From Desnuesiella massiliensis (GTDB lineage: Bacteria; Bacillota; Clostridia; Clostridiales; Clostridiaceae), in NCBI RefSeq assembly GCF_001403615.1, contig NZ_LN879457.1:434001-498000 (forward strand): DNA of 64,000 nucleotides. The letters run 5' to 3'. Each line of letters starts with the position of its first letter. Position 1 is the stretch's first letter. A program made the translations under genes and the position numbers. Of this stretch, positions 30,788 to 40,401 are shown piece by piece. The notes beneath the pieces were generated by a model, which was not told where the DNA came from, did no database searches, and saw only the letters and a program-made list of their open reading frames with translations.

Positions 30788-31692
30788 TTATGGAGATTAG
30801 AAATAATCTTAAGAAAATTAGAAAAGAGTGGATTCTATATGTAATGTTAATTCCTACTTTAGTGTATTTTATAGTATTTCATATTGTGCCTTTATTTGGT
30901 ATGGTTCTTGCCTTTCAAGACTATAGAATTATAGGTGACAATGTATGGGTAGGGCTTAAGCATTTTAAGGTTTTATTTAGTTCACCAGCTTTCTTTAATG
31001 TGCTAAAGAATACTATTATAATCAGCACAATGAAAATAGTAATCTTCTTCCCAATCCCAATTATTTTATCTTTATTGATAAATGAGGTTAGGAGCGTAAG
31101 ATTTAGAAAGTATGTTCAATCCATAGTATATTTACCTCACTTCTTATCCTGGGTAGTTATTGCAGGGATATGGATAAATTTATTAAACCCCACTGGTGGA
31201 GCTATTAATAATATACTAAATATTTTCAATATACCATCTGTGGATTTTATGACTAGCAAGGGACATATAAGATGGGTGCTGGTTTTCTCTGAGATGTGGA
31301 GAAGTGCTGGATGGGACTCTATAGTGTATTTAGCAGCCATAATGAAGATAAGTCCTTCCCTTTATGAGGCGGCATATATGGATGGAGCTAACAGACTGCA
31401 GCAGATGAAATATATCACCTTTCCAGAACTAAAGACCACCATAGTGACTGTATTTATATTAAATCTGGGCTTCTTTATGAATGCAGGCTTTGACCAAGTT
31501 GTAAATTTGATGAATGACTCAGTTATAAGTGTAGTAGACATATTAGATACCTATGTATACAGAATTGGTATATTAAATGGACAATATGCTTATGCCACAG
31601 CGGCCAGCTTGTTTAAAGGAGCTATTGGAGTAGTACTAATAATAGGAACTCATTTTTTATCAAAAAAATTAACAGGAAAAGGACTATGGTAG
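30784..31692 (+). CDS. ABC transporter permease, LplB-like (carbohydrate uptake type)
   Basis: A 302-residue protein with six hydrophobic helices, typical of the first permease of LplB/YtcP-type sugar importers (ILYVMLIPTLVYFIVFHIVP, FGMVLAFQDYR). The EAA loop that docks the ATPase reads YEAAYMDGANRLQQMKYITF. The start overlaps the kinase stop codon (ATGA); a second ATG at 30790 has better spacing from the GGAGG and may be used instead. It pairs with the permease and the lipoprotein that follow. No ATP-binding gene is in the operon, so a shared MsmX-like ATPase elsewhere must energise it. Confidence 0.88.
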   Translation: MIMEIRNNLKKIRKEWILYVMLIPTLVYFIVFHIVPLFGMVLAFQDYRIIGDNVWVGLKHFKVLFSSPAFFNVLKNTIIISTMKIVIFFPIPIILSLLINEVRSVRFRKYVQSIVYLPHFLSWVVIAGIWINLLNPTGGAINNILNIFNIPSVDFMTSKGHIRWVLVFSEMWRSAGWDSIVYLAAIMKISPSLYEAAYMDGANRLQQMKYITFPELKTTIVTVFILNLGFFMNAGFDQVVNLMNDSVISVVDILDTYVYRIGILNGQYAYATAASLFKGAIGVVLIIGTHFLSKKLTGKGLW

Positions 31693-31702
31693 GAGGGAAA
31701 AA

Positions 31703-32581
31703 ATGAAAAAACTGAAATGGTCTTCTATAATTATATATTCCACATTGTTCCTTATTACCTTGACAATGTTAATTCCACTTTTAAATATCTTAGCACTGTC
31801 GCTTACAGATCCTGCAAACGTACACAAAATGAGTGGATTAGATATTTTGCCTAAAGGATTATCTTTCATTAATTATAAGGTATTATTATCAAATCCCCAG
31901 ATAGGTAAGAGTATTTTTAATTCTATATTTATTACCATAGTAGGTACCTTTATAAATCTGTTTTTTACAGCTATGGCAGCCTATGCATTAACGAGACCTA
32001 AATTTGTTGGGAAAAACATTTTTATGGTATTGCTAATAATAATTATGGTATTTGAACCTGGATTAATACAGGAATATTTAGTAGTAAAAAATTTGAACTT
32101 ACTAGATACTTATGCTTCAGTAATACTTTATAAAGCTGTAAATGTTTATTATTTGATTATATTAATGAGGTTTTTTGAGGATGTTCCCGAGACTATTTTG
32201 GAAGCTGCAAGGGTAGATGGGGCAGGACATTTCACTATATTTACAAAGATAATGCTTCCATTATCTAAACCAGCCTTAGCAACCCTAGGATTGTTTTATG
32301 GTGTTTTTCACTGGAACGAATTCTTCAGAGCTTCAATTTACTTGACCAGTCAGAGCAAGTGGCCTTTACAATTGGTGTTAAGACAATTTGTTGTAGTAAA
32401 GGATACTGTTTCTATGTTAGGAGTAAATAGTTTATTATCTTATAACCAAGCAGCACAATTAGATTATGGTTCACTTCAAGCAGGTACTATAGTCATAGCT
32501 ATAATACCAATGCTTGCACTTTATCCGATTATACTTAAATATTATGTAAAGGGTAATTTGGAAGGTGGAGTTAAGGAGTAA
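31703..32581 (+). CDS. ABC transporter permease, YtcP-like (carbohydrate uptake type)
   Basis: A 292-residue six-helix permease, the second half of the importer. It opens with a helix about residues 9-30 and carries the EAA loop LEAARVDGAGHFTIFTKIMLP near residue 170, with the conserved glycine. The C-terminal YYVKGNLEGGVKE is typical of this permease class in Firmicutes. AGGAGG lies shortly upstream of ATG 31703, ten bases after the previous gene. It forms the membrane channel with the LplB-like partner. Confidence 0.88.
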   Translation: MKKLKWSSIIIYSTLFLITLTMLIPLLNILALSLTDPANVHKMSGLDILPKGLSFINYKVLLSNPQIGKSIFNSIFITIVGTFINLFFTAMAAYALTRPKFVGKNIFMVLLIIIMVFEPGLIQEYLVVKNLNLLDTYASVILYKAVNVYYLIILMRFFEDVPETILEAARVDGAGHFTIFTKIMLPLSKPALATLGLFYGVFHWNEFFRASIYLTSQSKWPLQLVLRQFVVVKDTVSMLGVNSLLSYNQAAQLDYGSLQAGTIVIAIIPMLALYPIILKYYVKGNLEGGVKE

Positions 32582-32631
32582 ATATATTAATAATGTGATT
32601 TAATAATATTTAATTTTTAAGGAGGAAAATC

Positions 32632-34095
32632 ATGAAAAAGAGATTACTTGGTATCATAACTGCCGCAGCCATTACATTCAATTTAACTGCTTGCAAGCCA
32701 AAGGAGAAGGCAGAGCCTGTCAAATCTGGAGGAACAGTAACTTTGAAATTAGTTATGAAGGATGAAGGACCTTCCAATCCTGTAGCTGTAAATTATTTTA
32801 AGGCCCTAGAAAAAGGACTTAAAGAAGATGAAGGACTTGACGTAAAGATCGAATTAGTGGAAATGCCACAAGGAAACTATGCTGAAAAATTAAATTTAAT
32901 GTTAGTTGGTGGAACTATTCCAGACATAATATACTTCCAAGGTGGAGATCAGCAGATTTCGCAGCAAGGACTACTCGAAGATTTAAATCCCCTTATTAAA
33001 AATTCAAAATATATCAAGAATATAATGATGCCTCATAATACAGAAAGAATGAACAATTATCCTTATTTATTATGGGTAAAGCCTCTGTCACAAAAGGCGC
33101 CAGTTATTAGAAAGGATTGGTTTGATAAAATGCAAAGCTCTAAAGCTTTAGCAGAAAATCCTACTACTGAAAACTACTATAATTTCTTTAAAGAATTAAA
33201 AACCAACCCTCCAGGAGGAAAGGATAAACCTTCCTACGGTGTAACTGTAGCTGGAAGCATTGATGAGCTAGACAATATATTTAATATGGCCTTCGGAGTT
33301 ACATCAACTTGGATGAAGGATGCAAGTGGTAAGTATGTATATTCAAAAGTTACTGAAAATGAGAAGGAAAAGCTTGCATTCTATAGCAAACTATATAAAG
33401 AAGGATTATTAGATCCACAATTTGTTACTAAAAAATGGGATACTAAAGAAAAAGCTTTCTTTGATGGACAAGCAGGAGTTATATCTGGAACAGCAGGAAA
33501 AGTTATAGACATATATGAAGGAAAAATGAAAAAAGCTAATAGTGAAAGTCAAGGGATTGTAGTACTTCCACCAGCAAGTGGAAAGAGCCAAGGATTTGGA
33601 GCTACAGATGTAACTAAGGAAACAAGAGGAATAGGTATATATTCTAAATCACAAAACAAAGAAGTAGCCTTCAAGGTATTAGATTATCTTGCAAGCCCTA
33701 AAGGACAAATGCTAGATAGGCTTGGATTTGAAAATGAACATTATAAGGTAGTAGATGGAAAAATTGAATTAACAGATAAGGCACAAGAATGGTATGCAAG
33801 ATTTTGGGAACCAAGTGAATTTAAACCTTCAACGCCTTTAAAATCTTCACTTTTAGGAGAACCTGGTCAAAAATCTCTTGATATGACTCAAAAATATTAT
33901 GCTAAGGATATAAACTTTATAGTACCAGAGGAGTACACTGCGAAATGGGATGCAATGCAGAATTTATACAAAGAGTATTCCACTGATATAATCACAGGTA
34001 AGAGACCTGTAAGTGATTTTGATAAATTTATTCAAGATTGGAATAAAGCAGGTGGAGCAGAGATAACCAAATATGCTAATGAAAAAATAAAATAA
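32632..34095 (+). CDS. ABC transporter solute-binding lipoprotein (sugar family)
   Basis: A 487-residue extracellular binding protein anchored by a lipid at Cys in the lipobox LTAC (after MKKRLLGIITAAAITFN). The mature part shows type II periplasmic-binding architecture, with DIIYFQGGDQQISQQG and the hinge-side motif GFGATDVTKETRGIGIY. It is of the long form found with LplB/YtcP permeases, which often carry oligosaccharides; no specificity is readable. AGGAGG precedes it. It delivers the substrate to the two permeases upstream, and two glycohydrolase-like genes follow. Confidence 0.88.
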   Translation: MKKRLLGIITAAAITFNLTACKPKEKAEPVKSGGTVTLKLVMKDEGPSNPVAVNYFKALEKGLKEDEGLDVKIELVEMPQGNYAEKLNLMLVGGTIPDIIYFQGGDQQISQQGLLEDLNPLIKNSKYIKNIMMPHNTERMNNYPYLLWVKPLSQKAPVIRKDWFDKMQSSKALAENPTTENYYNFFKELKTNPPGGKDKPSYGVTVAGSIDELDNIFNMAFGVTSTWMKDASGKYVYSKVTENEKEKLAFYSKLYKEGLLDPQFVTKKWDTKEKAFFDGQAGVISGTAGKVIDIYEGKMKKANSESQGIVVLPPASGKSQGFGATDVTKETRGIGIYSKSQNKEVAFKVLDYLASPKGQMLDRLGFENEHYKVVDGKIELTDKAQEWYARFWEPSEFKPSTPLKSSLLGEPGQKSLDMTQKYYAKDINFIVPEEYTAKWDAMQNLYKEYSTDIITGKRPVSDFDKFIQDWNKAGGAEITKYANEKIK

Positions 34096-34111
34096 CTCAG
34101 GAGGACGAATA

Positions 34112-35272
34112 ATGGTTACTTTTCAAGAACGTGTTAGAGGCGTGATATTAGCTACTGCCTATGGAGACGCTATAGGCGCTCCTATAGAGAAGCTGAGTTA
34201 CGATGAAATTAAAGCTAAGTACGGAAGAGTTACAAAGCTGGATACAAAATGGTATAAGGCAGATTATGCACCAGAGCAGAGATTGAACCGAATGAGAGGA
34301 AGTGGCATAGTTACAGATGATACATTGATGACTTTGGCACTGATGAGAGTATATGGTGCAAAGAGAAGACACCTTGATGCTTATGATATGGGAGAGGAAT
34401 TTGTCAAAGAGATTGCCTTTAGACCAACCTTCATACCGGAGTTTGGGAAAGAAGCCTTAATAATTGATAGACTTTTTTATCCTGAAAAGTATATATTTAT
34501 TCGTCACGTACTTTCTAACTGTGATCCAAGAGAAGGTGGAATTGGTAACATGGTAAATTGTGGGGCGGCTATGTATATTGCGCCTATAGGCATTGTAAAT
34601 GCCTGCAATCCTAAGGCTGCTTACGATGAGGCCATAGCCTTTGCCATGGGACACCAATGTAGTTATGGACTTGAGGCTGCAGGGGTACTTGCAGCCTGCG
34701 TTGCAAAAGCCTTTGAACCAGAAGCTTCCATAGAAGATATTATTAAAACAGCCATAGATTTAGCTAAGGATGGAACAAAAAAAGCTATCGAGGAATTAGT
34801 AAAAGCAGCAAAGGAATTAAAGCCCTACAGAGAAGATAAAGATAAAATCATAGAATGTTTTCATAATATTATAGCTAAATATTCCCCTATGAAAGATGAT
34901 ATTTCAAGAAGTATAGATAAGGTAGGAGTACCATCAAATCACTATACGCCAAGCAGACTATTCAGCATAGAAGAACTTCCTCTTGCTTTAGCCTTTATAG
35001 TATTAAATGAGGGCAGCTTCCATGAAGCTATATTAGATGGAATAAATTCAGGAAGGGATACTGATTCCATAGGTGTTATGATTGGTGTAATTTTAGGAGC
35101 TATGTATGGATCAACAGTTATCAGTGATGATGATATAAATATGCTTGAGAAAGCTAATAAAATGAATTTGTTAGAAAGTGCTGATAGATTTTCTAATATT
35201 GCTAAAGAGATAATAGATAACGATTTGCATGAATATGAAAAAAGAAGAAGATTACTTGAAAATATTTACTAA
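34112..35272 (+). CDS. ADP-ribosylglycohydrolase (ARH/DraG) family protein 1
   Basis: A 386-residue all-helical protein of the ARH family, which hydrolyses N- or O-glycosidic bonds to ribose using two Mg2+. Seen are the opening GVILATAYGDAIGAPIEKL, the metal motif VTDDTLMTLALM near residue 70, and the C-terminal metal motif NSGRDTDSIGVMIG near 312. In a sugar-uptake operon it is more likely to cleave an imported N- or O-glycoside than to remove ADP-ribose from a protein; that is inference. Its stop codon overlaps the ribosome binding site of the second ARH gene. Confidence 0.82.
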   Translation: MVTFQERVRGVILATAYGDAIGAPIEKLSYDEIKAKYGRVTKLDTKWYKADYAPEQRLNRMRGSGIVTDDTLMTLALMRVYGAKRRHLDAYDMGEEFVKEIAFRPTFIPEFGKEALIIDRLFYPEKYIFIRHVLSNCDPREGGIGNMVNCGAAMYIAPIGIVNACNPKAAYDEAIAFAMGHQCSYGLEAAGVLAACVAKAFEPEASIEDIIKTAIDLAKDGTKKAIEELVKAAKELKPYREDKDKIIECFHNIIAKYSPMKDDISRSIDKVGVPSNHYTPSRLFSIEELPLALAFIVLNEGSFHEAILDGINSGRDTDSIGVMIGVILGAMYGSTVISDDDINMLEKANKMNLLESADRFSNIAKEIIDNDLHEYEKRRRLLENIY

Positions 35273-35285
35273 GGAGGAGAGTAAA

Positions 35286-37388
35286 GTGATTCCTAAGGAT
35301 TATTTAGAGAGAGTATATGCAGGCTTTTTAGGTATGAATGTAGGTATAAGACTAGGAGCACCAGTAGAACCCACCTCTTGGACTTATGAAAGAATAAAGC
35401 GTATATATGGAGACATAAAGAATTATGTAAAGGATTATAAAAATTTTGCTGCAGATGATGATGTTAATGGACCAGTTTTTTTTATCAGAGCTCTTTATGA
35501 TGATGCTGTAAATAGAGAACTTAGAGCAGAGGATGTAGGTAAAGCATGGTTAAACTATACTAGAGAAGGCATAGGAATGTTTTGGTGGGGTGGCGAGGGT
35601 GTAAGCACTGAACACACAGCCTTTCTAAATTTAAAAAAGGGCATTGAAGCACCTAGATCTGGTTCAATCGAACAAAACGGCATAGTTTTAGCAGAGCAAA
35701 TTGGCGGGCAAATTTTTATAGATACTTGGGGATTAATATTTCCTAATAATATAGAAAAAGCAGCAGAGTATTCTGAAAAGGCGGCTAGCGTATCCCATGA
35801 TAAAAATGGTCTATATGGAGCAAGATTTATGGCCGCTTGTATAGCAAAGGCTTTTTCAGCAAAAGACATAGAGGAAATAATAGAAGCTGGTTTATCTGTG
35901 ATACCTGAAGAAAGTACCTATGCGGCAGTAGTAAGGGCTGTGCTAGATTTCTATAAAAAAAATCCCAAGGATTTTAGCCTTTGTAGAAAATATTTAGAGG
36001 ACAATTGGGGATACGATAAATATCCAGGTATATGCCACATAATACCTAATGCAGGAGTATGTGCGCTGTCCCTGGTTTATGGAGAAGGGAACTTTGCAAG
36101 AACTGTTGAAATAGCTACTATGTGTGGTTGGGATACAGACTGCAATGCAGGAAATGTAGGGACTATTTTAGGGGTGTTTGCTGGTATAGAAGGAATAGAG
36201 GAACATTATAGAAAACCTATGAATGATTTTATAATGACCTCTAGTGTATCGGGATATCTTAACATACTTGATGTTCCAACTTTTGTTAAGGAGTTAGCCT
36301 TACTTGGATATAAATTATCTGGAGAGAAAGCTCCAGAGTGCTTAATAGATAGCTATAAAGAAGGAGAACTATATTTTGATTTTGAGCTTCCAGGAGCCAC
36401 TCACGGCTTTAGGACTTCCAATACCTTTAAAACTAGACTTAGACATAGCGACGAGAAGGGCTATAATAGTAAGGGATCTCTTGAAGTTATGTTTGACAGA
36501 ATGGTAAACACAGATAAAAGCAAAATCTTTTATAAACCCTTCTATAGAAGAGAGGATTTTGAGGACGAAAGATATAAGCCTAATTGTGCTCCAAAGGTAT
36601 ATAGCGGGCAATGTGTGTCCTTAGATATTTTCTTAGATAAATGGGAAGGTAATAGAGTAATAATCACGCCATATGTTAGGAATAGCTTTACTAAGGACGA
36701 TATTGTATTGAATAAGCATGAATTAAAAAATCAACAGTGGAATCATATTGAATTCACAGTGCCAGATACTGAAGGAGCTCTTATTGATGAGGTAGGAATA
36801 ATTATAGAAAGTCCTTCACAATTAACTGAGAGAGCCCTTGGAAGATTATTTATAGATAATTTCCATGTTAAAGGGAGAGCTAAATATACCATAGATTTTT
36901 CAAAGCAAGCTTCAGAGTTTTTAAGTATCACACCTTTTGCGCACAATAGAGGAACTTGGAGTATAGAAGACAAACATATGAAATGTGTATCCTCTGATGG
37001 TTGCTCATGTTACACAGGGAACTACTATATTAAGGACGTAAATTTAAAAGTAAATATAAATCCCTTAGAAGGATATAATCACTATGTAACTTTTAGAGCA
37101 AAAGGTATTTATAGAAACTATATGGCAGGTTTTGATGGAAAGGATAGGGTGTCCTTAATAGTAAATGATTTTGGATATACTACATTAGCTACAGTTCCAT
37201 ATGCCTATGACCTTAACAAGGAATATAGTTTTGAAGTAGAGGTAAAAGGAAATAACATAAAGTTCTCTATTAATGGTGAGGTACTCATAGAAAAGGAGCA
37301 TAGTAAATTTGAAAATGGTATGTTCGGATTTTCATCCCTTGAAAAGGGAGAGAGTTTACTATCTCAGTGGGTAATAGAGGAGTTATAA
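35286..37388 (+). CDS. ADP-ribosylglycohydrolase family protein 2 with C-terminal beta-rich domains
   Basis: A 700-residue protein. Residues about 1-330 form a divergent ARH domain, with GFLGMNVGIRLGAPVEP, DDDVNGPVFF in place of the TDDT motif and CGWDTDCNAGNVG as the C-terminal metal motif. Residues about 340-700 are beta-rich and look like a carbohydrate-binding module followed by a concanavalin-like/LamG domain (FEVEVKGNNIKFSINGEV). No signal peptide is seen, so it acts in the cytoplasm. GTG 35286 is chosen because AAGGAGGAG lies just before it. Two ARH proteins plus a sugar kinase in one operon suggest stepwise breakdown of a ribosylated or glycosylated compound. Confidence 0.8.
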   Translation: MIPKDYLERVYAGFLGMNVGIRLGAPVEPTSWTYERIKRIYGDIKNYVKDYKNFAADDDVNGPVFFIRALYDDAVNRELRAEDVGKAWLNYTREGIGMFWWGGEGVSTEHTAFLNLKKGIEAPRSGSIEQNGIVLAEQIGGQIFIDTWGLIFPNNIEKAAEYSEKAASVSHDKNGLYGARFMAACIAKAFSAKDIEEIIEAGLSVIPEESTYAAVVRAVLDFYKKNPKDFSLCRKYLEDNWGYDKYPGICHIIPNAGVCALSLVYGEGNFARTVEIATMCGWDTDCNAGNVGTILGVFAGIEGIEEHYRKPMNDFIMTSSVSGYLNILDVPTFVKELALLGYKLSGEKAPECLIDSYKEGELYFDFELPGATHGFRTSNTFKTRLRHSDEKGYNSKGSLEVMFDRMVNTDKSKIFYKPFYRREDFEDERYKPNCAPKVYSGQCVSLDIFLDKWEGNRVIITPYVRNSFTKDDIVLNKHELKNQQWNHIEFTVPDTEGALIDEVGIIIESPSQLTERALGRLFIDNFHVKGRAKYTIDFSKQASEFLSITPFAHNRGTWSIEDKHMKCVSSDGCSCYTGNYYIKDVNLKVNINPLEGYNHYVTFRAKGIYRNYMAGFDGKDRVSLIVNDFGYTTLATVPYAYDLNKEYSFEVEVKGNNIKFSINGEVLIEKEHSKFENGMFGFSSLEKGESLLSQWVIEEL

Positions 37389-37417
37389 AAATAAAGGCAA
37401 ATTAATCAAAGAATTGT

Positions 37418-37470
37418 GGTCAACTAAAAGAAGATTTTTATTATCTTTTAGTTGACCCTTTTATTTTTAT
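37418..37470 (+). terminator. Strong terminator of the GntR-controlled operon
   Basis: GGTCAACTAAAAGA (37418-37431) pairs perfectly with TCTTTTAGTTGACC (37444-37457), followed by CTTTTATTTTTATT. It ends the transcript that begins at the gntR-like gene and separates it from the next locus. Confidence 0.92.
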
Positions 37471-37571
37471 TACACTTTATAAAAGGCTGCTATAAGAGTT
37501 AATTTCGTTAAGAGGATTTTATGTAAACTTATGATTATTAGAAATAATTTTATTTTTAGCTCTTTAACTAG

Positions 37572-37622
37572 TTGAAGAAGGTTTTTAATAATGTTATCAT
37601 TAATTAAGGACTAAATACGGAC
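37572..37622 (+). promoter_or_regulatory. Promoter and GGAC direct-repeat operator of the regulator gene
   Basis: TTGAAG (37572-37577), 17 bases, then TATCAT (37595-37600) make a promoter. Just downstream, GGAC occurs at 37608-37611 and again at 37619-37622, one helical turn (11 bases) apart. The same arrangement occurs before the M20 gene and the 2-hydroxyacid dehydrogenase gene. Confidence 0.65.
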
Positions 37623-37644
37623 ATTTGTCAAAGAGGTGTATAGC

Positions 37645-38958
37645 ATGGCTATTAATATAGCGGTACTAGGTCCTAAGGATCTAGTTTCAAAAACTATTGA
37701 AGAGGGAATGAATTTTCAGGATTTAAATTTAAAGGACTATGGATATGGAAATGAATCACAGACTTTAATGCTAGCAGAAAAGGCACAGGAGCATGAAAAT
37801 ATTCTGCTATTTACAGGGCCTATACCCTACTACATGGCTAGGAATAGTGATTTAATAAAGATCCCTATGATTTATGTTTCTTATTCTGGAACAGCCTTTT
37901 ATAAGGTTCTATTCAGTTATTTAGAACAAATAAAATGGGATAATACTAAAACTATCAGGTTCAGTATAGATACAATACATGAAGCTTTAGTAGAAGAGAT
38001 GTTAGAGGAATTAGGGATATATGATTATAAAATATACGTAAAAGAATATGAAGACTATATCACCACAGAAGAGATAATTGAATATCATAATAAGCTTTAT
38101 AATGAAGGCAAAACAGATGTAGCAATTACCTGCTTGACTTCTGCTTATGATAAATTAATTGGAATGAACATACCAACTTATAGAATAACTCCTACAGTAA
38201 ACTGTATAAGAGAGGCTTTAAGGCTTGCTAAAACAGAAGCTAAAAACGTTAAATCCATGAAAGGACAATTATGCATAGGTATATTAAAAATATCAAATTG
38301 GAATGAAATGAATACCTATGTTCCATCAGAGTATACACAACAAAGGCTGAGGTTGAACCTTATGGAAATGTTTATAGATTTTTGCGAAAAAATAAAAGCC
38401 TCTATGAAAATAGTAAATGAGGACGAATATATTTTTTATGCAACTAGAGGAGCCATAGAAGATATAACAGAAAATTATAAGTATATGCCTATTATAAAAG
38501 AAGTTAATGACTCTTTGCCTTTTAAGATATCTATAGGACTAGGCTTTGGATATACTGCTAATCAAGCAGAGCAGAATAGTCAAGAAGCCATAAAATACTG
38601 TGGTACTTTTAATAAAAACTGTTGTTATGTGGTTATGGAAGACGGAATGGTTATGGGGCCTTTAGAAAGAGGAAAGAATATTGAATTTTATTCTAGAAGT
38701 GAAGATGAAGCTTTGTTAAAGCTAGCAGAAAAAAGTAAGGTTAGCGTAGGGACCTTAAATAAAATAGTAGGGCTTACTAAAGCTCTAAATAAAGATGTCA
38801 TTACGGCCAATGATATTGCTGACACTATGAATATAACCTTGAGAAGTGCTAGAAGGATTTTAAGTGCATTGGAAGAGGCTGATATTGCAAAGGTAGTTGG
38901 AGAAGAGCAACCAGCAGGCAGAGGGCGGCCAAGACAGATTTTTAAAATTTTAATATAA
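37645..38958 (+). CDS. Transcriptional regulator with PrpR/GCH-III-like sensor and winged helix
   Basis: A 437-residue cytoplasmic regulator in three parts. Residues about 1-190 form an alpha/beta receptor-like domain (INIAVLGPKDLVSKTIEEGM). Residues about 200-345 resemble a GGDEF/GTP-cyclohydrolase-III fold, with ISIGLGFGYTANQAEQNSQE. Residues about 365-437 are a winged helix with ANDIADTMNITLRSARRILS and the basic tail GRGRPRQ. The central domain lacks a GGDEF motif and probably senses a ligand. ATG 37645 is chosen because AGAGGTG precedes it. It likely controls itself and the two following transcription units through the GGAC direct repeats. Confidence 0.72.
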   Translation: MAINIAVLGPKDLVSKTIEEGMNFQDLNLKDYGYGNESQTLMLAEKAQEHENILLFTGPIPYYMARNSDLIKIPMIYVSYSGTAFYKVLFSYLEQIKWDNTKTIRFSIDTIHEALVEEMLEELGIYDYKIYVKEYEDYITTEEIIEYHNKLYNEGKTDVAITCLTSAYDKLIGMNIPTYRITPTVNCIREALRLAKTEAKNVKSMKGQLCIGILKISNWNEMNTYVPSEYTQQRLRLNLMEMFIDFCEKIKASMKIVNEDEYIFYATRGAIEDITENYKYMPIIKEVNDSLPFKISIGLGFGYTANQAEQNSQEAIKYCGTFNKNCCYVVMEDGMVMGPLERGKNIEFYSRSEDEALLKLAEKSKVSVGTLNKIVGLTKALNKDVITANDIADTMNITLRSARRILSALEEADIAKVVGEEQPAGRGRPRQIFKILI

Positions 38959-38992
38959 AGTAAAATTATAGGATTATGGTATAAAAGCTTAG

Positions 38993-39044
38993 CTTATGTA
39001 TGCTTGATTCTTCGAAGTATCAGCGAAGAACAGGTGTGCATAAG
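38993..39044 (+). other. Nested hairpin after the regulator gene
   Basis: CTTATG (38993-38998) pairs with CATAAG (39039-39044), enclosing TTCTTCG (39008-39014) paired with CGAAGAA (39024-39030). No long T run follows. It may be a weak terminator or an RNA-processing structure. Confidence 0.4.
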
Positions 39045-39120
39045 GTAATTAACTGAATTTTTGTTTCTCAATAGTCTAAGATCTATAAAAATAAATTTAA
39101 AAAAATTAAGAAATAAAGAA

Positions 39121-39171
39121 GGATTTTTTTAATAAGTGTGTAATATAATATATTAAGGACTATAAAAGGAC
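39121..39171 (+). promoter_or_regulatory. Promoter and GGAC direct-repeat operator before the M20 gene
   Basis: A -10 box TATAAT lies at 39144-39149 and no good -35 is seen. GGATTTTTT lies at 39121, and GGAC occurs at 39157-39160 and 39168-39171 with an 11-base period. Over about 50 bases this region closely matches the one before the 2-hydroxyacid dehydrogenase gene, including TGTGTAATATAAT versus TGTAGAATAATAT. Confidence 0.65.
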
Positions 39172-39195
39172 TTTTCCTAAAATAGAGGTGTTATT

Positions 39196-40401
39196 ATGAA
39201 CTTAGCTGAGTTAATAAAAGAAAAAACAGAAATATATGCTGAAGAGATAATTTCCGTGAGAAGACATATACACAGTGATGCAGAGCTATCATTAAAAGAA
39301 TATAACACATCAAATTATATAAAAGAAAAGCTTAATTTGATGGGCATTGATATAGTTCCTAATATAAGTGGAACATCCTTAGTTGGATTAATTAAAGGAG
39401 GCAAAAAAGGGCCTACCATAGCTTTAAGAGCTGACATGGACGCATTGCCTATAGAAGAAAAAAATTCTATAGAATATAAGTCTAGAAATAAAGGGGTTAT
39501 GCATGCTTGTGGTCATGATGGACATGTAGCTATGCTGTTAGGTACTGCTATGCTGCTGAATTCTATGAAAGAAGAAATAGCAGGTAATGTGAAGTTTATA
39601 TTCCAATCAGCAGAGGAGCAATTTGGAGGAGCCAAAACCTTAATAGAAGATGGTTGCATGGATAATCCAAAGGTAGATAGAATATATACCCTTCATCTTT
39701 GGCCAGATTTGCCTAAGGGTACCATAGGAGTCAAGGAAGGATGCATTATGGCTTCTAATGATAAGTTTGAGATCTGTATTGAAGGCAAGACAGCACATGG
39801 AGCTATGCCTCATCTAGGAAAAGATGCTTTAACTACAGGAATTCAAATAGTTAATTCCCTATACAATATTAACTCAAGAGAAATTAATCCCCTAGAGCCC
39901 TTTGTATTAACAGTGGGAAGATTTGAATCTGGTATAGATTATAATATAGTTCCTTCTAGTACAGGGATAAAGGGCACTGTAAGAACAGTAAAGGAATCCA
40001 CTAGAGATTACGTGGAGAAAAAACTATGTAATACAGTTAAAATGATTGGTAATTTAAATGAGGTAGAAGCTAGGGTTGATTATATAAGACAATATCCACC
40101 TACCATAAATAATGAAGAAGCAGTGAAGGAATTATTAAAGGTCATGACCTTAATTAATAAATCTAAGGATATAGTACTTTTAAAAGAACCTTATATGACA
40201 GCAGAGGATTTTGCTTATTATTTGAATGAAGCTAAAGGAGCTATGGTTTTCCTTGGAACAAAGGACGAAATATATAATCATCCTCTTCACCATGAGGAAT
40301 TTAACTTTGATGAGAGTGTGTTGATGGAGGGGGTAGTTTTAATGAGTACTATGGCTTTAAGCTTTCTAAAGGAGGAGGAAGTAAAATGTATGAAGATTTA
40401 A
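39196..40401 (+). CDS. M20-family N-acyl-amino-acid amidohydrolase
   Basis: A 401-residue zinc hydrolase of the M20D group (hippurate/N-acyl-L-amino-acid hydrolase type). Metal and catalytic motifs are ALRADMDALPIEE, MHACGHDGHVAMLLG near residue 105, SAEEQFGGAKTL near 136, the dimerisation domain with TAHGAMPHLGKDA, and the late GTKDEIYNHPLHHEEF with the final His ligand. It should cleave an acyl group from an amino acid. In this operon, with an NSAR-like racemase and a GNAT, an N-succinyl or N-acetyl amino acid is a good guess. AGAGGTG precedes the ATG, and the end overlaps the DapA-family gene by 16 bases. Confidence 0.87.
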   Translation: MNLAELIKEKTEIYAEEIISVRRHIHSDAELSLKEYNTSNYIKEKLNLMGIDIVPNISGTSLVGLIKGGKKGPTIALRADMDALPIEEKNSIEYKSRNKGVMHACGHDGHVAMLLGTAMLLNSMKEEIAGNVKFIFQSAEEQFGGAKTLIEDGCMDNPKVDRIYTLHLWPDLPKGTIGVKEGCIMASNDKFEICIEGKTAHGAMPHLGKDALTTGIQIVNSLYNINSREINPLEPFVLTVGRFESGIDYNIVPSSTGIKGTVRTVKESTRDYVEKKLCNTVKMIGNLNEVEARVDYIRQYPPTINNEEAVKELLKVMTLINKSKDIVLLKEPYMTAEDFAYYLNEAKGAMVFLGTKDEIYNHPLHHEEFNFDESVLMEGVVLMSTMALSFLKEEEVKCMKI

